NCBI GenBank assembly: GCA_036389275.1
Contig: DASVQE010000044.1
Span: 18,027 to 82,026 of the forward strand
Direction: 5' to 3'
DNA length: 64,000 bases
Source: QHVT01 sp036389275
Lineage (GTDB): Bacteria > Acidobacteriota > Thermoanaerobaculia > Gp7-AA8
Made by a program: the position numbers and the translations under genes. Every line of letters begins with the position of its first letter. Position 1 is the stretch's first letter. Shown here piece by piece: positions 1 through 6,952 of this stretch. The notes beneath the pieces are model-generated. The model was not told the origin of the DNA. It made no database searches and saw nothing but the letters and a program-made list of their open reading frames with translations.

Positions 1-85
1 CGTCTGGAGCAAAAGCATCGCCATCGAGTGCGGAATCGCGTAGGAAATGCCGCGTGGCGCGCGATTCGCTTTGCACCGCGCGCAA

Positions 86-958
86 ATGCCCGAATCGAAT
101 GAACACCACGGCCATCGCGACGTCGGACGGCTGCTCGTCATCGGCGGCGCCGAGGATCGCGGCGAGCGCGACACCTGGCTCATCCTGCCGCGCCTGGTCG
201 AAATGGCCGGCGGCAGCGGCGCCCGCATCCTCGTCTGCGGCTCGTCTTCGCAGGATCCGGAGCGCGTCGAGCGGCTCTACAAGGAACAGTTCGAGACCCT
301 CGGCGTGAGCGAAGTCATCGAGTCGCAGATCGACAGCCGCCAGGCCGCCGACGACCCCGAGCTCCTCGCGGCGCTCGAGAACGCCACCGCCATCTTCTTC
401 ACCGGCGGCGATCAGTTGCGCCTCACCAGCCTCATCGCCGGCACGAAGTTCGGCGAGCGCGTGCGCGAGCGGCTCTGGCAGGAACGGCTGGTCGTGGCCG
501 GCACCAGCGCCGGCGCGGCGGCGATGAGCAGCACCATGCTCGTGGCCGGCCCGAAAGACGGCTCGGTGCGCCGCGCCGACGTCACGCTCGCGCCCGGCCT
601 CGGCTACTGGCGCGACACCACCATCGACACCCACTTCTCCCAGCGAGGCCGCGTGAACCGCGTGCTGGCCGTCTTCGGCCAGAACCCGCAGATCCTCGGC
701 CTCGGCATCGATGAAGACACCGCCATCGAAGTCATCCCCGGCGAGCGCTTCAGCGTGATCGGCCGCGGCGCCGCGCTCGTCTTCGACGGCCGCGTCACGC
801 ACTCGAGCGCGCCGGAAGTCGCGGACGACGAGGTCATCACCCTGACCGATTCTCTCGTGCACGTGCTCGCCGCCGGCTACGGCTTCGACCTCGCCAAGAA
901 GCGCCCGATCCTCCGCGACGGCGTGGTCATTCCGCGCGAGGCGGCGATCCCGACGTAG
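86..958 (+). CDS. cphB: Cyanophycinase (peptidase S51 family)
   Basis: Hydrolyses the storage polymer cyanophycin (multi-L-arginyl-poly-L-aspartate) to beta-Asp-Arg dipeptides. The 290-residue protein shows the S51 hallmarks: GGAED near the N-terminus, FFTGGDQLRL (about 104-113), the nucleophile elbow GTSAGAA with Ser about 141, and the conserved DTHFSQRGR with its His about 183. Length is close to the usual 270-290. The start at 86 is preferred over an ATG at 47 because the extra 13 residues look unconserved; no strong ribosome site is visible for either. No cyanophycin synthetase is in view, so its partner may lie left of the window. Its 3' end overlaps the convergent AraC gene. Family assignment is confident. 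Confidence 0.9.
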   Translation: MPESNEHHGHRDVGRLLVIGGAEDRGERDTWLILPRLVEMAGGSGARILVCGSSSQDPERVERLYKEQFETLGVSEVIESQIDSRQAADDPELLAALENATAIFFTGGDQLRLTSLIAGTKFGERVRERLWQERLVVAGTSAGAAAMSSTMLVAGPKDGSVRRADVTLAPGLGYWRDTTIDTHFSQRGRVNRVLAVFGQNPQILGLGIDEDTAIEVIPGERFSVIGRGAALVFDGRVTHSSAPEVADDEVITLTDSLVHVLAAGYGFDLAKKRPILRDGVVIPREAAIPT

Positions 959-1994
959 TATCTTTTGATACTACGTCGCTGGGCGATTTGCCGGTCCAGC
1001 GCTTGAACGCGCGCGAGAACGCCGCCGGATCGGAGAAGCCGACCAGGTACGCCGTCTCACCGACCGACGCGCGCTGCTCGCCGAGATAGTGCAGCGCCAG
1101 CGTGCGCCTCAGCTCGTCGAGCACCTGCTCGAACGTCACGCCCTCGGCTTTCAGTTTGCGGAACAGCGTCTGCCGCGTCATCCCCAGCTTCCGCGCCACG
1201 GCGATCATGTTCGCGCCGCGGCCGCGCAGCATCGGCAGCAGCTCGCTCTCGACGCGCCCGCGCACCGACTTGGTTCGCTCCAGCCGCTCGAGCAGCTCGT
1301 CCGCATGCGCGCTCACCACCTGCGCGAGATGCCGCGCGCCCGGCGTCGCCTTCGTCTGCTGCATCAGCCATTCGGCGCGCAGGACGATGGCGTTGCGGTC
1401 GCTGTCGAAGAAGAGCGGCGCGCGGAAGATCCGCTCGTACTCCGCGCGATACGCCGGCGCGGGATGGGTGAAGTGCATGGCCACGGCGAACGGCGCGCCG
1501 AGGTGGCGCCGCGTCATCGCCGCCATGCGCGCGAACGCCGACTCGGTGAGCTCCGGCGCGTCGTTCGGATTGCGCCGCGTGTCGACGAGCCACACTTCGT
1601 CGCCGCGATGCTCGACGACGAAGCGGTCCGCCGCCGCGCCGCCGAAGTCGACGATGAGGCGGCTGTAGCGATTGAGCTGGGCGATTCCGCCGGCGATCGT
1701 CGAGGTCATGCCGCTCATCGCGCCGACGATCGAGAGCTCGGCGATGTCGAGCGCCTCGCCGTAGTGCAGCGCGAGCGCCGGATCGCGGCAGGCCTCCTTC
1801 GCCGCGCGCAGCAGTGCGATGTAGCGCGCCAGCGGCACGCGCGCGTCGCCGTCGTCGAGCGCGTGGACGTCGATGCCGGCGCTCGCGGCGAGAACCGCCG
1901 CGCTCGCGCCCTTCGATGCGGCGAAATCGAGCAGGCCGCGCACGAATCCCGCCGCGACGGTTCCTGCAGTCATGCCTTTGATTCCGCCAGTCAT
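927..1994 (-). CDS. AraC-family transcriptional regulator
   Basis: DNA-binding regulator. The N-terminal two thirds resemble the arabinose-binding-like sensor domain of OruR/ArgR-type AraC proteins (segment GMTSTIAGGIAQLNRYSRLIVD region). The last 90 residues form the double helix-turn-helix: first helix pair around AVARKLGMTRQTLFRKLK, second around VGETAYLVGFSDPAAFSRAFKRWTGKSP. Start chosen at the ATG at 1994; an upstream ATG at 2030 would overlap the start codon of the divergent membrane-protein gene. It is divergent from that gene, which it may control, and converges on cphB. Ligand unknown. Confidence 0.85.
   Translation of the reverse strand: MTGGIKGMTAGTVAAGFVRGLLDFAASKGASAAVLAASAGIDVHALDDGDARVPLARYIALLRAAKEACRDPALALHYGEALDIAELSIVGAMSGMTSTIAGGIAQLNRYSRLIVDFGGAAADRFVVEHRGDEVWLVDTRRNPNDAPELTESAFARMAAMTRRHLGAPFAVAMHFTHPAPAYRAEYERIFRAPLFFDSDRNAIVLRAEWLMQQTKATPGARHLAQVVSAHADELLERLERTKSVRGRVESELLPMLRGRGANMIAVARKLGMTRQTLFRKLKAEGVTFEQVLDELRRTLALHYLGEQRASVGETAYLVGFSDPAAFSRAFKRWTGKSPSDVVSKDTTSGSPPRAE
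951..978. terminator. Perfect hairpin at convergent gene ends
   Basis: Arms CGACGTAGTATC and GATACTACGTCG pair perfectly (12 bp) around a TTTT loop. The hairpin covers the cphB stop codon (956-958) and lies inside the last codons of the convergent AraC gene. It could end transcription in both directions, although no run of T follows the stem on either strand. Confidence 0.4.
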
Positions 1995-2028
1995 GTCCGA
2001 TCGCGCGCCCGCCGCCAGACTACCGCAC

Positions 2029-2697
2029 ATGAAGAACCGCCTCGCGCGCAGGGTCGGCCTGCTCTACCTCGCCGGCGGCGCCGGCGCGCCATTCAGCCTG
2101 CTCTACCTGCCGCGCCTCCTGGTCGTGCGCGGCGATCCGTCCAACGCGCTGCTCGTGGTGCGCCGCGCCGCCACGCTGATCCGCCTCGGCATCCTCGCCG
2201 ATCTCGCCTGCGCGCTGATCTTCCTCTTCATCGCGCTCACGCTGCAGCGTCTCTTCGAAGACATCGACCGCCGCAAAGCGCGGCTGATGGTGATCTTCTG
2301 GATCGCCTGCGTGCCGGTCACGTTCGTCAATGTGCTGAACCGCTTCGCCGCGCTGGTCCTCGCGAGCGGCGCATCGTTCCTCGCACCATTCTCGCCGCCG
2401 CAGCTCGGCGCGCTGACGATGCTCGCGCTGCGGCTCTACCAGCACGGCAACGTCGTCGCGCAGATTTTCTGGGGACTCTGGCTGCTGCCGTTCGGAGTGC
2501 TCGCCTACCGCTCGCGCTTCATGCCGCGCCTCCTCGGCATCCTGCTGGTGATCGGCGGCTGCGCCTACGTCGCTGCCAGCGTCTCCATCATTCTCTTCGG
2601 CCGCAGCATCGCCGCGCTCGTGATCGCGCAAGCCCTCGGCGAGATCCCGGCGGTGGCGTGGCTGGCCATCAAGGGCGCGGACGGGAAAACGTCATGA
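2029..2697 (+). CDS. DUF4386-like integral membrane protein
   Basis: A 222-residue membrane protein with about six hydrophobic segments, beginning MKNRLARRVGLLYLAGG. Arrangement and the N-terminal R/G/L-rich start followed by a membrane helix resemble the DUF4386 family of unknown function. The start at 2029 is the first codon after a short divergent promoter gap shared with the AraC gene. Its 3' end overlaps the convergent secreted-protein gene by 29 bases. No catalytic residues are evident. Function unknown. Confidence 0.65.
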   Translation: MKNRLARRVGLLYLAGGAGAPFSLLYLPRLLVVRGDPSNALLVVRRAATLIRLGILADLACALIFLFIALTLQRLFEDIDRRKARLMVIFWIACVPVTFVNVLNRFAALVLASGASFLAPFSPPQLGALTMLALRLYQHGNVVAQIFWGLWLLPFGVLAYRSRFMPRLLGILLVIGGCAYVAASVSIILFGRSIAALVIAQALGEIPAVAWLAIKGADGKTS

Positions 2698-3664
2698 CCC
2701 AGTTCGTCTCCCACGTCACGCCGCCGTCGCCGGAGAACGACTGCTCGAAGCGCGCGGAGTCGGCGGTGATGTTCGAGAACGAATTGCGCACGAGGATCGC
2801 CCGTCCTTTGTACATCTCCTGATCGGTGAACTCGCCGCGGCCGTTCGCGAACGTGCCGACCGTCGGCACGCCGAGTTGATTCTCGGCGCTGTTCGCCCAG
2901 TTGAGACTCCATTCGTGCGTCTCCGGGTTGTACATGCGCAGCCCCATCCCCTGAATCCGCCCGGCCGGGCCGGTGACGTCGAGCTCGAAGAGGCTGGCCT
3001 TCCCGTTCCACACCGGCGCGACGTCGGAGACGCCGTCGTACTCGACCCACTTCTTCGAGCCGGTGAGCGGCTCCTGCAGCCGCGACACGTGCGTCGTCCA
3101 GCGTCCGAAGTTGAAGTCGAAATCGCGATTGCGATCTTCGGCGCTGACCGTCTGCGGCAGCGGCTTCGAATCGAGGCGCGTGAGGTCTGCGACGAAATGC
3201 GTCGACCAGGTGCGGCCGTGGTCGGCCGACAGCGCTTCCTCGAAGTGATACGAGTCGCTCGTGATCGCGGAGTAGACCTGCCGCACCAGCACCGTTTTTC
3301 CGTCGTAGACGTCCTGCCCGACGAACGTGCCGCGGCCGCCGGCGAACGCGCCGTAGTTCGCCGGCGTGACGGCGCCGCGCTGCGCGTTCACCCAGGTGAG
3401 GTTCCACTGCTGCGAGCGCGGATCGTAGAGGCGCAGGGTCAGCCCTTCGAAGACGTCGGTGTGGATCTCCTCGAGGTTGGCGCGGCCGTTCCAGATCTTG
3501 CGCACGCTGACGGTGCCGGTCATCTCCGTCCAGTTGCCGTTGCTGAGGCGGCGGATGTGCGTCTTCCAGGTGCCGATGTTGAAGTCGAAGTCGTGCTGTC
3601 CGTCGCGCGGCGCCGCGGCGAGGGTCTGCGCCAGAAGGAGGATGGCCATCAGTTTCATGAGCAT
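2669..3664 (-). CDS. Secreted protein with two DFDF-type repeats
   Basis: A 331-residue exported protein. A short signal peptide (MLMKLMAILLLAQTLAAA) precedes two homologous halves of about 150 residues, each opening with a D-F-D-F-N-x-G-x-W motif and containing an LRLYDP/LRMYNP segment, a GRGxF turn and a VR(Q/N)xxSxIT strand. The repeats look like a beta-sandwich or lipocalin-like fold of the DUF1579 type. A one-repeat homologue is encoded at 5221-5754 on the other side of the MocR gene, so the two probably share regulation and role. Function unknown. The start was placed at the signal peptide; longer in-frame starts run into the MocR regulatory region. Confidence 0.7.
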   Translation of the reverse strand: MLMKLMAILLLAQTLAAAPRDGQHDFDFNIGTWKTHIRRLSNGNWTEMTGTVSVRKIWNGRANLEEIHTDVFEGLTLRLYDPRSQQWNLTWVNAQRGAVTPANYGAFAGGRGTFVGQDVYDGKTVLVRQVYSAITSDSYHFEEALSADHGRTWSTHFVADLTRLDSKPLPQTVSAEDRNRDFDFNFGRWTTHVSRLQEPLTGSKKWVEYDGVSDVAPVWNGKASLFELDVTGPAGRIQGMGLRMYNPETHEWSLNWANSAENQLGVPTVGTFANGRGEFTDQEMYKGRAILVRNSFSNITADSARFEQSFSGDGGVTWETNWVMTFSRPRP

Positions 3665-3681
3665 TTGATATCGGGAGCAGT

Positions 3682-3698
3682 GGTCAGTCACAATGACC
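3682..3698. promoter_or_regulatory. Candidate operator, inverted repeat
   Basis: GGTCA and TGACC separated by seven bases lie between the divergent secreted-protein gene and the MocR-type regulator. They cover an upstream in-frame ATG (3693), which argues for translation of the regulator from 3717. TGGTCA also recurs at the regulator's 3' end. Binding by the regulator is inference. Confidence 0.35.
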
Positions 3699-3716
3699 GC
3701 TTCCGGCGGATTCGAC

Positions 3717-5189
3717 ATGACCACTTCGAGCCTGCAGTTTCGCGGCGTCCCGAGCCTCATCAGCATCGACCGGCGGCTGGCCAGGCCGCTGTATCAGCAG
3801 ATCTACGATTCCTTCCGCATGCGCGTGCTGCGCGGCGAGCTGCGCGCCGGCCAGCTCGTGCCGTCGACGCGCGAGCTGGCGCGCGAGCTGCGCGTCTCGC
3901 GCCTGCCGGTGCTCGATGCGTACGCGCAACTGCACGCCGAGGGATATTTCGAGAGCAAGGTCGGCGCGGGAACGTTCATCGCGGCGTCGCTGCCGGACGG
4001 CGTCGCGCCGAAGCCGAGCACCGGCCGCGGCGAGCGTCCGCTGTCGAAACGCGCCGCCGCGCTGCCGCCGTACGAGCGTCCGTCCTGGGCGGCCAGCCTC
4101 GGCCCGTTTCAGATCGGGCAGCCCGATCTTCATTCGTTTCCGCTCGAGATCTGGTCGAAGCTCGTGGCGCGCTACTCGCGGCGCATGCGCGTCAAGGCGC
4201 TGCAGTACGGCGATCCGATGGGACTGCCGGAGCTGCGCGAGGCGGTCGCGCATTACCTGCGCACCTCGCGCGCGGTGCGTTGCGAGGCGCAGCAGATCAT
4301 GATCGTCAGCGGCTCGCAGCAGGCGCTCGATCTCTCCGCGCGCATGCTGCTCGACGCCGGCGCGCCGGCCTGGGTCGAGGAGCCGGGCTACTGGCTCGTG
4401 CATCACGTGCTGCGCGCGGCCGGCTGCCGCGCCGTGCCGGTGCCGGTCGACGCCGAAGGGCTCGACGTCGCCGCCGGCATCCGCCTGCGCCGCAACGCGC
4501 GCGCGGTCTTCGTCGCGCCGTCGCATCAGTATCCGTTCGGCGTGACCATGAGCGCGACGCGGCGTCTGCAACTGCTCGAGTGGGCGCGCCGCGCCGGCGC
4601 CTGGGTGGTCGAGGACGACTACGACAGCGAGTATCGCTACGACAGCAATCCGATCGCGTCGCTGCAGGGTCTCGATGAAGACGCGCGCGTGATCTACATC
4701 GGCACGTTCAGCAAGGTGATGTTCCCGTCGCTCCGCCTCGGCTACGTGGTCATGCCGCCCGATCTCGTGCCGCGCTTCGCGGCCATGCGGCAGACCATGG
4801 ATCTCTGTCCCGCGCACATCATGCAGGCGGTCATGGCGGACTTCATCCGCGAAGGCCACTTCGCGCGGCACATCCGCCGCATGCGTCCCATTTACGCGGA
4901 GCGGCGGCGCGTGCTCGTCGCGGAGCTCGAACGTGAGCTCGGCCACTGCGCCACCGTCACCGGCGACGAAGCGGGCATGCACCTGACCATTCTGTTGTCG
5001 GGCAAGCGGAACGATCGCGCCATCGCCGCGAAAGCGAATCAGCAGGGTCTCTACGTCTCCGCGCTGTCCGATCTCTACGCCGGTGCCACGCGCCGCCAAG
5101 GCTTGGTCCTCGGCTTCGGCAACGCGCGCACGAGTCAGATTCCGGAGGCAGTCCGCCTGCTCGCGAAAATCGTGGAAAGTGGTCATTGA
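3717..5189 (+). CDS. MocR/PdxR-type regulator (GntR HTH plus aminotransferase)
   Basis: PLP-dependent transcriptional regulator of 490 residues. The N-terminus is a GntR winged helix (about 15-85, with VPSTRELARELRVSRLPVLDAYAQL). The rest is an aminotransferase class I fold: a cofactor-contact Asp-Asp in VVEDDYDSEYRY, and GTFSKVMFPSLRLGY with the Schiff-base Lys about 333. Members control PLP, GABA or taurine genes and usually bind next to their own promoter. Here both flanking genes encode the same secreted protein family, so these are the likely targets. Start at 3717 rather than 3693 because a palindrome covers the earlier ATG. Confidence 0.9.
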   Translation: MTTSSLQFRGVPSLISIDRRLARPLYQQIYDSFRMRVLRGELRAGQLVPSTRELARELRVSRLPVLDAYAQLHAEGYFESKVGAGTFIAASLPDGVAPKPSTGRGERPLSKRAAALPPYERPSWAASLGPFQIGQPDLHSFPLEIWSKLVARYSRRMRVKALQYGDPMGLPELREAVAHYLRTSRAVRCEAQQIMIVSGSQQALDLSARMLLDAGAPAWVEEPGYWLVHHVLRAAGCRAVPVPVDAEGLDVAAGIRLRRNARAVFVAPSHQYPFGVTMSATRRLQLLEWARRAGAWVVEDDYDSEYRYDSNPIASLQGLDEDARVIYIGTFSKVMFPSLRLGYVVMPPDLVPRFAAMRQTMDLCPAHIMQAVMADFIREGHFARHIRRMRPIYAERRRVLVAELERELGHCATVTGDEAGMHLTILLSGKRNDRAIAAKANQQGLYVSALSDLYAGATRRQGLVLGFGNARTSQIPEAVRLLAKIVESGH

Positions 5190-5220
5190 GCGCCCTTGTT
5201 CGCCGCCGCACGATGGGCGG

Positions 5221-5754
5221 ATGAACAAGAGGCTCCTCCTCTGCGCCGCGTTGCTCCTCGCGGCCTGCTCGGCGCTCGCCGAGGCGAAGCGCGACGGCTC
5301 GCACGACTTCGACTTTCACATCGGCACGTGGAAGACGCACTTGCGGCGCAGACTGCGTCCGCTCACCGGCTCGAACGAGTGGGTCGAGATGAACGGCACG
5401 ACCGTGGTGCGCAAGGTGTGGGACGGCAAGGCCAACCTCGTCGAGCTCGACGTCACCGGCTCGACCGGGCGCTTTCAGGGACTCAGTTTGCGACTGTATG
5501 ATCCCGACGCGCGGCAGTGGAGTCTTCACTACGCGAACGCGGCGAACGGGCAGATGACCGAGCCGACCATCGGCGAGTTCCGCGACGGGCGCGGCGAGTT
5601 CTACGACCAGGAAACGCTCAATGGCCGGGCCATCCTCGTGCGCTTCGTGATCTCCAACATCACCCCGAAGTCGGTGCACTTTGAACAGGCCTTCTCCGAC
5701 GACGGCGGAAAAACGTGGGAACTGAATTGGATTGCCGATGACACACGCGACTAA
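5221..5754 (+). CDS. Secreted protein, single DFDF-type repeat
   Basis: A 177-residue paralogue of the two-repeat protein at 2669-3664. The signal segment MNKRLLLCAALLLAACSALA contains a lipobox-like LAAC, so it may be a lipoprotein. The mature part carries D-F-D-F-H-I-G-T-W-K-T-H, LRLYDPDARQWSLHYANA, a GRGEFYD turn and VRFVISNIT. It is closest to the second half of the larger protein, suggesting duplication with later repeat gain or loss. It follows the regulator by 31 bases and overlaps the next gene slightly. Function unknown. Confidence 0.7.
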   Translation: MNKRLLLCAALLLAACSALAEAKRDGSHDFDFHIGTWKTHLRRRLRPLTGSNEWVEMNGTTVVRKVWDGKANLVELDVTGSTGRFQGLSLRLYDPDARQWSLHYANAANGQMTEPTIGEFRDGRGEFYDQETLNGRAILVRFVISNITPKSVHFEQAFSDDGGKTWELNWIADDTRD

Positions 5755-6334
5755 GTGGATCCTCACCCTCGCATTCTTCTGCGCCTGCGCGCACACGACG
5801 ACGACCGTGCCGTCGACCGAGCGCGCGCCGTCAACCGCGCTCGCGTCGTCGTTCCAGCTCGCGAGCAACTCGTTCGCGCCCGGTGCGACGCTCTCCGACG
5901 CCACCGTGCTCAATGGCCTCGACTGCCACGGCGCGAACGCATCGCCCGAACTGCACTGGAGCGGCGCGCCGGCCGCGACGAAGAGCTACGCGCTCGTCCT
6001 GGATGACTACGAAGCGCGCGGCGGCGACGGCTTCGTGCACTGGGTCGCGTACAACATCCCGGCCTCGACCACCGCGCTCGCCGAAAACGCCGGCGCGTCG
6101 GATCCCGACCTCGCCGCCGGCGGCCGCCACGCCTGGAACGACTTCCTCCGCCGCCGCTACGACGGCCCATGCCCGCCCGAGGGCGCGCCGCACAAATACC
6201 GCTTCACCGTCTACGCCCTCGACCTCGACCCGATCGACGACGCCGGCACCCCGATGACCTGGCGCAAGCTCCGCTTCATCATCCACGACCACATCCTCGC
6301 CCAAGCCTCGCTCACCGGCCTCCGCGGCCACTGA
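5738..6334 (+). CDS. YbhB/YbcL-type PEBP lipoprotein
   Basis: Phosphatidylethanolamine-binding-protein family member, often called Raf-kinase-inhibitor-like. After a short export signal with a possible lipobox cysteine (AFFCAC), the 198-residue protein shows PEBP signatures: NASPELHWSGAP, SYALVLDDYEA followed by FVHWVAYNIP, GP-C-PP preceding PHKYRFTVYALD. Bacterial members bind anionic ligands; the physiological ligand is rarely known. It overlaps the end of the preceding gene by 17 bases, so the two are probably co-translated. It ends 50 bases before tRNA-Asn. Confidence 0.85.
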   Translation: MTHATKWILTLAFFCACAHTTTTVPSTERAPSTALASSFQLASNSFAPGATLSDATVLNGLDCHGANASPELHWSGAPAATKSYALVLDDYEARGGDGFVHWVAYNIPASTTALAENAGASDPDLAAGGRHAWNDFLRRRYDGPCPPEGAPHKYRFTVYALDLDPIDDAGTPMTWRKLRFIIHDHILAQASLTGLRGH

Positions 6335-6384
6335 AACTTGACACCACCACACCGCCCGCGCGACCATCCCCGTCCCGCCGGTAC

Positions 6385-6460
6385 TGTGGTGTAGCTCAGT
6401 TGGTAGAGCGCCGGATTGTTAATCCGGTGGTCGCAGGTTCGAGCCCTGCCGCCACAGCCA
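6385..6460 (+). tRNA. tRNA-Asn(GTT)
   Basis: Full cloverleaf: acceptor TGTGGTG with CGCCACA, D-arm AGCTCAGTTGGTAGAGC, anticodon stem CCGGA/TCCGG around loop TTGTTAA (anticodon GTT), T-arm GCAGGTTCGAGCCCTGC, discriminator G and an encoded CCA (6458-6460). Its 3' half is duplicated at 15121, marking it as an integration site. Confidence 0.97.
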
Positions 6461-6461
6461 A
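6414..6461 (+). repeat. Left attachment repeat (attL)
   Basis: Begins at the anticodon stem (GATTGTTAATCC) and ends one base past the encoded CCA of tRNA-Asn. Identical to 15121-15168. The functional tRNA remains intact at this end. Confidence 0.9.
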
Positions 6462-6952
6462 ATTTGCTTTCAAGCACTTAACTGCAATCGGCGGCGCCAA
6501 AAACAGCCGAAATCGAACCTGCGACTCTTTAGAAAGTTTCTATTTTTCCCGAGCATGCTCGCTAGCTCCGCTCCCAAATCACTCCAGAGTCGAGTTCTAA
6601 ACTCCATCGCAGGACGGGGGGAACATGCTCTGCCGCGTACCTCCGACCGCACGACGGTTGCCCCTAGATAGACCGCCGGCCGGCATCCGCCGCGTTGGCT
6701 TCGTGCGCCGGAGCTCCCTGGAGTGCCGACAAGGGCGAGACGGCGCCGCGATTCGGCAGGCACGTCGCAAATGCGCGTCGAGACATTCGCCACCTTTCGG
6801 AGAGAAACGTGTCGATGTACTCGACGGGTTCGCACGCGGAGCGAAGCAGCATTTCCGGCAGTAGACTTCTGGTTGCCCCGTTACCCGAGGTCGTCGGGCT
6901 CCGCCCGTGCGTCTCGGGTGCCGACATTCTGGACGGCGGAAAGACCGATTCA
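6462..6952. other. Island left end without a convincing gene
   Basis: No protein-coding gene is supported here. An open frame continues upstream of the gajA start but the residues look unconserved. The stretch holds one copy of the 16-bp subterminal repeat, an inverted 13-base match to the tRNA T-arm region (6513-6525), the palindrome GAGCATGCTC (6551-6560) and TCCATCGCAGG (6603-6613), which recurs at the right end (14991-15001). Confidence 0.6.
6534..6549 (+). repeat. Subterminal 16-bp island repeat, left copy
   Basis: AAGTTTCTATTTTTCC, identical in sequence and orientation to 15010-15025. It lies 73 bases inside the left attachment repeat. Possible recombinase arm-site or a footprint of earlier rearrangement; function unknown. 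Confidence 0.7.

Noticed and set aside
2876..4678. A 600-residue plus-strand frame
   Set aside because: Runs antisense through the secreted-protein gene and out of frame through the MocR gene; no family signature.
6695..6952. Longer gajA N-terminus
   Set aside because: The residues are low-complexity and unlike OLD proteins; HIEYVEIANF directly after GTG 6953 matches the usual start.
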